Shown here piece by piece: positions 1-7,919 of a stretch of 64,000 nucleotides of DNA. The notes below the pieces were generated by a model. It was given only the letters and a program-made list of their open reading frames with translations, was not told where the DNA came from and made no database searches. This DNA comes from Whalleya microplaca (taxonomy: Eukaryota > Ascomycota > Sordariomycetes > Xylariales > Xylariaceae). The stretch is taken from NCBI GenBank assembly GCA_022497155.1, contig MU385713.1, forward strand, positions 992,001-1,056,000, written 5' to 3'. The translations under genes and the position numbers were made by a program. Position 1 is the stretch's first letter. Every line of letters starts with the position of its first letter.

Positions 1-64
1 TATTCTGGACAGACTCAAGACTCAAAAGAGCTACCAAGATTCTCTAAAGTATTACAATCCATCA

Positions 65-1993
65 TTAATTGGTATTGGCCTCTTTTACAAGGGCCCAGCA
101 TTTCCTCATCCCGGTACCCATCGACTCCTCGTCGACAGCATCACTCCAGCGGTGCTGGGCACCAACATTATTGACCACCTCAGCCTCTACGTCCTCTGAA
201 CTCTCCAATTCGAAGAGATGAACATGCATCATCAGCTTGAGATGAGAGAAGAGCCAGGGTACACTTCCTAGCCCTCCAACATGCCTCAGCCCTATCCGTT
301 TTGACGTCCCACGCTTTGATGCCGCGTTAAGTAAGCCTGTGACGTATTTTTCTGCATCCTGCTTGCGAGTTTTGGACGTGCTGTTTTGAGGATCAGGCAA
401 AATATGACTTGGGAATTCCCATAAGCCAGCGAGGAGCCCCTTTTGTGGACGTCTATGAATTAAATACTTCCCGTCGCTCCGCCGGATGGCGCAAACCAGA
501 GTTTCCTCTTCACGCACGGCCTTCTTGATAGTTTTGACAGGGAATTGTCTAGCATGATTGGAGATCACTTCCAATGTAGCGGCACTCAGAGCAGGTGATG
601 GTGAATTCGTCGTCGTTTTCGATCTCGTAGACTGTGTGAACGAGAAGGACTTCAGCGTAGCCTGTTTCCGCGGTGGAGGCTTGCGCCCAGAATTATCGTT
701 TGTATTATCGTTACTTTCTAGCCGGACGTCTACTCCATTCTCCTCAAGCTCTTCGAAGGGTTTGCAAAGAGTACAAGCATCTTCGATGTCAGTTGTTCCG
801 GCGTTGGCTGTAGGCTTTGGTATCAGTCCTTTCTTAGCAGCAATCTGAAGACCCTCACCGTATGCAAGACAGCTCGAGGTGATAGGGCAAGATGTGCAAT
901 TCGGCTTTGGCGTGCAGATGGTGCTACCAAGTTCCATGAGCGCCTGCCCCCACCGGCCGGGTCGATCACTTGTTAGTTCATCTGGAGTCTCGGCTGCTTC
1001 GTCATCTGAATCCCGTGCAACAGCCTTGACCAGACTATCAGCCGCAGCCCATAGCAAATCAATCACGCTCTTGTTTGACTTCACGTCGCCAAGAAGACCA
1101 AGCTGCCGGCTAAGCACGCGAAGAACATTGCCATCCACCATCGGCGCAGCTCGTCCAAATACGATAGCCGATATGGCCCCAGCTGTATACCGACCGACGC
1201 CAGGAACGTGAGCCGCAAGCTCCTCGACATTGCACGGCAGAAGACCCTGCATTTTTTCATCGCCACACACGAGTTTTGCGGCTTCGTGAATCCGCGTCGC
1301 ACGGCTGTAGTAACCCAGTCCCCGCCAAGCGGCGAGAACTTCGTCTGGTTCGGCGGCAGCCAAGTCCTGGATGGTTGGCCACCGGGCCATCCATCGGTTC
1401 CAATAGTCGATGACGACAGCCACGCGTGTCTGTTGCAGCATTATTTCGCTGATCCAGACTTCATAGGCGCGGCGCTCAAGCTGGCGGCGAAGCTCTGTTG
1501 TATCAACGGGAGCCGCGCGCTGGTCTATCCAGGCTTTTCGCCATGGCATAGCCCGGCTAGTGCTAACCGTGTCAAACCAGTCGAGGAGAGAGCCGCGGCC
1601 TTGCTTGCTGTCGAGGAGCAGCGGCCTGTGGTAATCCACGCCATGATTGCGGCTGGGGAGAGGGCATGTCACAGAGCTGGCCGAAGACGTATTCGGTTTC
1701 CCGAAGAGACGTTCGTACAACTGCGTGTTGGGATTTCCATTTTTGCCAGAGACGGCAATTTTCCTTCTTTTGGGCCGAGAAGCAGCAACTTTTGGTTCAA
1801 CGTATTCTCTAGCATCGGTATCCGACGCGTCGTGCTGCGAAGCCTCTAGTGCTGTCCTCTTCTTGGTCCTGGTCTTCCGAGATGTGGCTGGTAAATGTGT
1901 TTCGCTTTCTAAGAAGAGTTGTGACGCTTCTGCAGAATCCAGGCTTGACAACCCTAGATTCGATCGACGAGAATTCCGCGCTGAGCGTCGCAT
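65..1993 (-). CDS. A/G-specific adenine DNA glycosylase (MutY/MUTYH family)
   Basis: Intronless gene for 642 residues. The family removes adenine mispaired with 8-oxoguanine in nuclear and mitochondrial base excision repair. A basic, disordered N-terminus (about 1-130, with an NLS-like RPKRRK at 73-78) precedes the HhH-GPD glycosylase domain. Visible landmarks are the catalytic Glu in SEIMLQQTR (E183), the helix-hairpin-helix VPGVGRYTAG (from 263) and the catalytic Asp in MVDGNV (D287). The four Fe-S cysteines are at about 360, 366, 369 and 375. A C-terminal Nudix-like 8-oxoG recognition domain (about 500-620, with LVCAIRRSDGKYLIHRR and GLWEFPS) follows. The first Cys-Cys spacing is X5 rather than the X6 of E. 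coli MutY. The protein is longer than human MUTYH mainly because of the N-terminal extension and the linker between domains. The ATG at 1993 is the first in the open frame. Confidence 0.95.
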   Translation of the reverse strand: MRRSARNSRRSNLGLSSLDSAEASQLFLESETHLPATSRKTRTKKRTALEASQHDASDTDAREYVEPKVAASRPKRRKIAVSGKNGNPNTQLYERLFGKPNTSSASSVTCPLPSRNHGVDYHRPLLLDSKQGRGSLLDWFDTVSTSRAMPWRKAWIDQRAAPVDTTELRRQLERRAYEVWISEIMLQQTRVAVVIDYWNRWMARWPTIQDLAAAEPDEVLAAWRGLGYYSRATRIHEAAKLVCGDEKMQGLLPCNVEELAAHVPGVGRYTAGAISAIVFGRAAPMVDGNVLRVLSRQLGLLGDVKSNKSVIDLLWAAADSLVKAVARDSDDEAAETPDELTSDRPGRWGQALMELGSTICTPKPNCTSCPITSSCLAYGEGLQIAAKKGLIPKPTANAGTTDIEDACTLCKPFEELEENGVDVRLESNDNTNDNSGRKPPPRKQATLKSFSFTQSTRSKTTTNSPSPALSAATLEVISNHARQFPVKTIKKAVREEETLVCAIRRSDGKYLIHRRPQKGLLAGLWEFPSHILPDPQNSTSKTRKQDAEKYVTGLLNAASKRGTSKRIGLRHVGGLGSVPWLFSHLKLMMHVHLFELESSEDVEAEVVNNVGAQHRWSDAVDEESMGTGMRKCWALVKEANTN

Positions 1994-2446
1994 ACTGACA
2001 GATAGATGGGACCTGGCGTTTTTCGACGAGTCCGTGACGCGTTAGGAAGTTGGCACCACGTAAGCACGTGATTGGCCTTCAGGCACGTAAATAGCGAGTA
2101 CCTAGGTACGTGTATATTACGTAACACAGGTAGCTCAAATAGGTACCTAGGTACTCCTGTCTCACCCCGCTTATTTACCCCCTGGATTTACCCCTAGATC
2201 TTCTCAATTTCTTGTTGAGGCTTCAACTAAGTAAAGTTTCTCGCCGAGAAATAATCTTAACACAACTAGACTGTTCCCTACGCAGTACATAGAGGAATCT
2301 CACAAAAGTGGTAGTGGTCAGCTCTGAAACAAAAGTTGGCAATACGGAACATATCTAGGATAGCTGACAATGAGCTTATAAGACACTAGGAAATCGTTAC
2401 GAAAGGTGGCTCATACAAGGAAAATAAATCTTAAAGCAATTGAAAG

Positions 2447-2520
2447 AAATTTGTCGCAAAAACGACGCCGTTATTGCTAGCACAGCAATAACGCCTGATA
2501 TATATTCCCGCGACAAAATT
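2447..2520. repeat. Nested inverted repeat
   Basis: An outer imperfect inverted repeat (aatttgtcgc-type arms at about 2447-2457 and 2510-2520) encloses a perfect 10-bp stem, CGTTATTGCT / AGCAATAACG, at 2469-2478 and 2484-2493 with a 5-nt loop. It may be the remains of a small inverted-repeat transposon, but no target duplication was identified. Confidence 0.6.
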
Positions 2521-2712
2521 TTATAAGCAACGAATTGATTTGGCTAGACTTCTAGGTAAAAAGCATAGAATTGATAGAAGCGTCAATATCAATTGGTTTT
2601 GCGTACAGATTAGGTAGCGTCCCCATTAGTGGTTACTTTCATCCTACGAAGTGAACGGACACCAGAATATAGCCAAAAGTACTATAAAAGAGCTGTTATA
2701 TCTATTTGGGTC

Positions 2713-2740
2713 ACGGACGATACACCATTGTATCGTCTGT
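2713..2740. repeat. Inverted repeat with 12-bp arms
   Basis: Arms ACGGACGATACA (2713-2724) and TGTATCGTCTGT (2729-2740) are complementary apart from one C/T difference and are separated by 4 nt. It lies in the same gene-free zone as the nested hairpin 200 bp upstream. Confidence 0.65.
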
Positions 2741-3429
2741 AACTCGTCCACCACGGGAATTGGGTAACACATTTTCAGGGGCTAACCTACAGACATTTAT
2801 AACTCGGCTAGAGATAGCTAGATATAGTGTTATCACATAGCTTCATAGAACCCTAGCAACAGTATACAATGTCATTGCACTGACTTGGCAGGAACTATAT
2901 AATCCACCAAAATGATATGTTTTCTTGGTGTCACTGTTCACACGGGAATGGAGGATTAATCCGTCACATCTTCCTTATATTCTACCCCATTAACTTCCAA
3001 TACAGCCCCTGCATTGCTCTCATTAAAACTCCTTTTCCGATATTATAACATCTTTTTGGATGGAGTATGGATGGATGGAAATGCCATAGTAAAAATATCT
3101 TCTGTTGGGATGATACCCATCTTCTACGTGTAATTATGTTGGCGATTTCGATCACTTCTGATGCTTTAATATCTAGATTCACCCCTAAAGACCTCGCATT
3201 GTCTTGTCCAACCTCGATCATGTCTCATCGGTGAGAATTCTCTCATATGGTTTCAAATATGTATATCACCGAGTATCCCTCCTCAGTATTTCTTGCCTCA
3301 GCAGCCATCTCACTTCTCCGTCTAGGTACCTCCTTTGATGTGGGTTCGGCGCCTAGCACGTAAATATTATCGAGGACGGGATCGGTGATTCGGTGTCGTT
3401 CTAGCGCTGTAATTCCGGGCTACCAAATT

Positions 3430-4139
3430 AGTTATATTAAACATACAGTAGGGAACGTTTATAAAGGAAGAAGAGCACGAAGATTATTATTGCTAGGTAT
3501 ATTATGGCAGCACCGTATTGCCGGTAGCAGCCACGAAATGAAAGAACCTCTTTTGTTGAAGTTCAGGTGCCCCTAGCGATAGGCTTGATGCTGTCATGGA
3601 AGATAGATTATGGAAAATAGGCCATAGAAGATAGCCTGTAGTTTTTCATCTTTGAACTGCCTGCTTGCGTCTTTGTGCTTCTCTTGTGCACTATCACATG
3701 CCAGTGGCTGTTTTTAATACCCAATAAATAGCTTTTCGTACTCTATTTCAAGGAATGGCTTCGTCAAATACTATCGCATGAGCATAACTCGCAACGACAA
3801 CGACTCTCCCTATGTCCCAGTCCATGCTTTGCAACATCATGATAGTCAGCAGCCAGTGGGCCATATAGGCCGCTGCGAAACTAGTGTCAAAGCCGTCGTC
3901 CTTCTGCATCTTCTTCTCAAAATCGACGTGCGACTGGGCAGAACCACCGAGAGCGGACTACGATACCGGTGCCGATGATGCGTTGCGGACGACCTAGATA
4001 CCATAGTAGAGGAAGAGCTCCAGCGGCCACAATCTAATACGCCATGGCAACACCGAGGCAGCCATTAGCGCCCGTTGGGAGAACAGTGCCTTTGGGTGTG
4101 ACAATTACAGTATCCTCCGCGCGGTGTCGGTTGTGCCAT
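3430..4139 (-). pseudogene. Relic of a short-chain dehydrogenase/reductase gene
   Basis: Reading the minus strand in shifting frames recovers an ordered series of fungal SDR landmarks. They are a possible start at 4139, then KGTVLPTGANGCLG (the Gly-rich NAD(P) motif, about 4050-4100), VVRNASSAP (about 3990), DDGFDTSFAAAYMAHWLL and LQSMDWDIGRVVVVASYAH (about 3770-3890), and finally CYRQYGAA (about 3500-3530). Between them are several stop codons, at least three frame changes and a deletion of the segment that should hold the NAG region. At the C-terminal motif the expected RYGAAK reads QYGAAI, so the active-site lysine is also lost. No intact ORF remains. The assignment rests on motif order, not on an alignment. 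Confidence 0.7.
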
Positions 4140-5024
4140 ATATATATACAGCAGACAAGGCCCATAGATGATCGTGATGCTAAACCAGAGTTAGAGAAGT
4201 GTAGTGATCCTGGATTTCTGCAATGTACCGCAGACTTGTAGAAAAGCCTTGGATCAGACCGCTTTATTCACGGTCTGAATGATGAAGCCAAGCCACAGAG
4301 TATGAATAAATCATGTAAGGGCGCTGACAATCTGGCCTGCAATCGAGATATGTAGTGACGTATGATTCACAATACCTTTATCTCACCCCACCCCCTGACT
4401 ACTGTAAGAAATATATGTACTTTGCAATGTTCTATCGCAGAATATATACCAAATTAAGGCAACCGATAGTAGTAGAACTACCTACATGGAAGCAGTAAAA
4501 CGTGAAAGGTCGAATTTTTTCAGGTAAAAGGCAACTTTCATGGCGCAAATAAGCAAGGTGAGCCCTGCAGCTTATTAATAATTGTTCAAGAAATACCCAA
4601 TAGCACTCCGATTACATGCCTAAAATTACACCGTGCGTTGTTAGTCAGGCAGCATGTAACATTTAGTCATTGGATTAGGGTATGGGTGTTGCATGATGCA
4701 TAACGACTAAGATTTAATGTCTAGAAAAGAGGAAGTCGACTTCATCGATAACATATCGTTTTTGACAGTTGCCAATGTGTAGTTAAACTAGCCTAAAACC
4801 TGTAGCCTTACCACTATCTCGAAATCTGAAGGCGTTCTTGCTTTCACCCATTCTCCCTCTTACCTCTCTACCTGTTTACCCCTCTCTACCTATTTCTCCT
4901 CTTTATCCATACTACTTTCCAAGGGCTCTTTCCTCATATCTCCTAGGGGCACAACAATCTCCCTTATATCATTCTCATCTCCCTTCTCATCTCTAACACT
5001 ATCCTAGTTCTTATGGTTTCATAA
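4140..5024. other. Intergenic, no gene seen; pyrimidine-rich tract
   Basis: No coding signal was recognised. Positions about 4850-5000 form a strongly C/T-rich tract on the plus strand (repeated CTCTTACCTCTCTACC-like units). Confidence 0.5.
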
Positions 5025-5421
5025 TCAAAAGACCACTGCAGAATTCAGAGTCAGTATCTTCTATTTCTATAAGTTCGGAGAATGATCGGAAGCTTTCCGG
5101 TGGCTAAGGAGTTTGCGACCCCTAAATATACTCCAATAGGATGATGTCATGGCTCTTGAGCAAAGTAAAAAGGGTAACGGAGAACTCTAGATGTTACTTA
5201 CTTCCATAATGAAGCTCACATGCAGAACAATACGGCTTTCCCTCCGTAACTGGTTTGAGACATGCAACGCGCTTCCCGGTCGCGCTAGTCGCGCATACAC
5301 AGTCACAGGTAGTTTTTATAGTGAGTTTGGCGGGTATGGGGGTGGTGGCTTTCTCCTTGTCTGTCTCCGTGTCCTTTTTATCGTCTGTCTTCGGCACATT
5401 GACCTGACTAGCGTTCGACAT
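5025..5421 (-). CDS. Small Cys-rich hypothetical protein (candidate)
   Basis: An ORF from ATG 5421 reads a polar, Lys/Asp/Thr-rich N-terminus (MSNASQVNVPKTDDKKDT) and then a cysteine-rich half with the pattern CDCVC, ACLKP, YCSAC and ELHYG. It stops at 5194. A GTAAGT donor overlaps the end (at 5201), and a TGCAG acceptor preceded by a CTGAC-like branch site ends at 5036. If spliced (exons 5202-5421 and 5025-5035) the product would be 76 residues ending in MVF. The paired cysteines suggest metal binding, but I do not recognise a family. There is no signal peptide. It could be a fortuitous ORF. Confidence 0.4.
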
Positions 5422-6169
5422 ATTTGACTCGTGGCCTACGCGCTGGAGTTATATTCGTCTGTCGATTGGATTTGGAACGTATGGTGGAGGAGAAGCAGAA
5501 GAATGTAGGCTATGCCACTTATGTATTTCTCTCGCTGTGAATTGTTCTAGTTTACTTGAAGAGTTGTGATTTGAGAGGAGTAGAAGATGACAGTACTTAC
5601 ATTGGGTTGGCGTTTATATATACCAAGCATCCCGCAGACTTGTCCAAAGCTCTTTGTAATGACCGAGTCATTTGATTGATGACTCAGTATAAAGTGCAGA
5701 CCATCCAGCTCGGGGGATCTTGTACGAGTATTTGCATTCAAGTTTGTTTGGAGTTCGGGTCAGACACTATCAAGTCGTTAGTTACACACAAAGAAAGTTT
5801 GGTATCATCTTCATCTGTAACTCTTCAAGATGATAGGGCAACGGCCATACAAACACAATCATCACTCCCCTCTTAGTCACCTCTTCTTTCATATCTCGGC
5901 ATACTACCTCCTCAACTGGCGCAAACATTTACTGTCTCGTCACTAAATGTAGGGACTTGAAAGGAAAGAAATTTCATCAAATCTGACGTAAGGAACTTAC
6001 GTGGCTTTGATCACCCGACTTAGCACGGTCAAGATAGAAGATATGAACATGCAGTTTTTTTCCGTAGATGTTCATTCCACGTAACAGTCTGCTATCTATG
6101 ACGTATCAGAAGCTCAACAATATCCTACCACAAGATATCTTCGATTAATGGTTGCATATTGATCGATAA
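5422..6169. other. Intergenic, no gene seen
   Basis: AT-rich sequence between the small Cys-rich ORF and the LTR-like remnant. Short ORFs here have no recognisable domains. Confidence 0.5.
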
Positions 6170-6413
6170 AGTTAGCTAATTCTTAGGATTCTTTGTGTGT
6201 TTTGTATATATCAAGGCTAATAGAAGACCTGTTAGGATCCTTTGTTAGGATCATGTATATAGAGGTTGTTCGAAGAACAACCCTTTAGTTAGTTCTTCGT
6301 GCAATAACTGTGTTGTTTGCTACCTCATACGTTCACCTCGTGACAAGACCTCTTAGACTTTTGTGCAATAGCTACGTTGTTTTGCTACCTTGCACTACCA
6401 CACCATGACACTC
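6170..6413. mobile_element. LTR-like retrotransposon remnant
   Basis: The segment has LTR-like features: TGTTAGGATCC near 6230, a TATATAGAGG promoter-like box, and ends with TGACA. Near the end two similar units of about 55 bp lie in tandem (about 6295-6348 and 6359-6413; each has GTGCAATA, GTTGTTT, GCTACCT and a terminal TGACA). A perfect 8-bp hairpin GGTTGTTC/GAACAACC lies at 6264-6282. No gag, pol or second LTR is visible, so at most this is a degraded solo LTR. The Ty1/copia-like assignment is a guess from overall appearance. Confidence 0.4.
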
Positions 6414-6818
6414 GTCGTAGAATACGAAGAAATACTAGCAAACACATACGGGTTCCTCGGGAACAGTCATAAAGTGACTGAAATTTGGACGAGGGAGAAA
6501 TGTCTTGATTCCGATTTCCATAGGAATAAGACCTTAGTTTGCTAACTTAGCAAATGGCAAGGGGTGTCAAATGGGTTTATAAACTGGAGTTCTGAGCATG
6601 ACATATAGCTTCACACGACGTAGACAGGCCAGCGAGCCTATCATAACCTCGGGATTATTTGAAGATCGTATCTGAATACCCAACACCCATGCGAATAAAT
6701 GTCCAGAACAAATAGCACTCAATATTTGATACACTGCCCCCCGTACTTTCAGAAGTCGAAAGCGTATCTCGGTCAAATGGGTCTTTAATATTCCCGTCCC
6801 TTGTATTCCCATGAAACG

Positions 6819-7073
6819 TCAGTCCATCTTCGCCTTCCGAATGGCAAATCCGAAAGCACTGCCTATAGCAACCCCAACGATAATTCCTATGACGAGACCG
6901 ATAACAATGCGCACGGTTCGCCTGCGATACCAAGGCATAGCCATGTGATCCCTTATCTTCGTTCGCTCGAGGTCGTCAGATGATCGATCCATGTAGCTTG
7001 TTGCTCCGTTGGAGGCTGGGTGCTGCGTTGAAGTGTCTGGCATTTCAACGGGCATGGGTTCGCTATTAGCCAT
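6819..7073 (-). CDS. Small single-pass membrane protein with glycine-zipper (candidate)
   Basis: From the ATG at 7073 the frame encodes 84 residues: a hydrophilic N-terminus (MANSEPMPVEMPDTS), a basic stop-transfer-like RRRTVR and one membrane segment rich in small residues (VIGLVIGIIVGVAIGSAFGFAI). It ends AKMD. An upstream in-frame ATG at 7136 would add 21 residues. The -1/+1 frame just downstream stays open to 6655, so the true protein may be longer by splicing or the gene may be frameshifted. No family was recognised. Confidence 0.4.
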   Translation of the reverse strand: MANSEPMPVEMPDTSTQHPASNGATSYMDRSSDDLERTKIRDHMAMPWYRRRTVRIVIGLVIGIIVGVAIGSAFGFAIRKAKMD

Positions 7074-7136
7074 GGTACGCTTGTCGCGACGCGACGACAG
7101 AAAAGCGTCTATTTGAAAGAGAATATACTGGAACAT

Positions 7137-7919
7137 TGAGTTCTGTGTGGACGAATTGCGTTTAGCGAGGGAAATGTTGTGACTACGGTCGTTCGGTTTT
7201 CAGGGGGCCTAACGGAATTGATCGATAGATATAAACGGGACGCAATCGCCTTTTCTCTCTGCCGCTCCTGTGCGTATCAAACTCAATCCAATGATATCTT
7301 GATCTTTGTGTTGATCATTCGAAGGCTTAGATGCTTCAACTATTTGCTCTATGAAATGGGACATAACAATTTCGTGATGAAACCATTGCAAAACAGTAGT
7401 ATTGAAGGATGGTAGGCTCTACACCCCAAGTTCATAGCATGGCTCATCCCATTGGACGTACATTTATGATCTTCTAAGTATGCATACAAATCTAGCTTGG
7501 CAGGCATTTCACAGAGATCAAACATTCAATCTCGATCCTTTGCAATCCTTCGTTATGTGTACAACAACAAAAGACATCACACGAGCAGCCGGGATCAGAA
7601 TCCTTCAGAGTTTAATTCAGCTGTATGCCGGCATACAGCTGACATATTCCCTGAAGCATTAATTCATCCATGTATATAAGGTAAGTATAACAACTCGAGC
7701 AGATTTTTTTGTTAGGTTCTAGAGTTAACACGAGTTTCTATGACAAATGAAGAGTAAATACATTCCAGTAAATTGCTATGACTGACAACCGTGGATTGTA
7801 AGCCAGACAATCGAAGAGGGAGAGGGAGAGGAAAGCAGCACTACCAATAAAGCGTGACTAATCACTCTCGTACATATCGCTGCAAGACGCACATAATTTG
7901 TTTACCTAGAGTCTTGTTT
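7137..7919. other. Intergenic with a perfect palindrome
   Basis: No gene was recognised. A perfect 26-bp palindrome at 7617-7642 is annotated separately. The rest is ordinary AT-rich intergenic sequence, presumably including the 3' UTR of the membrane-protein gene that ends at 7920. Confidence 0.5.
7617..7642. repeat. Perfect 26-bp palindrome
   Basis: The half-site TCAGCTGTATGCC is followed directly by its exact reverse complement GGCATACAGCTGA with no spacer. A shorter outer pair (CTTCAG on the left near 7602, CTGAAG on the right near 7650) extends the symmetry. The sequence could form a cruciform or bind a dimeric factor. Function unknown. Confidence 0.85.

Larger units (their letters stand above)
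1994..3429. other. Intergenic, AT-rich, no gene seen; contains hairpins
   Basis: The first 100 bases upstream of the MutY-like gene form its 5' region. The rest is AT-rich with no convincing ORF. TACCTAGGTA-type palindromes occur near 2098-2108 and 2139-2152. Hairpins at 2447-2520 and 2713-2740 are listed separately. Confidence 0.6.

Noticed and set aside
1208..1849. 213-codon plus-strand ORF opposite the MutY-like gene
   Set aside because: It is fully inside and antisense to a well-supported gene, and its product shows no domain.
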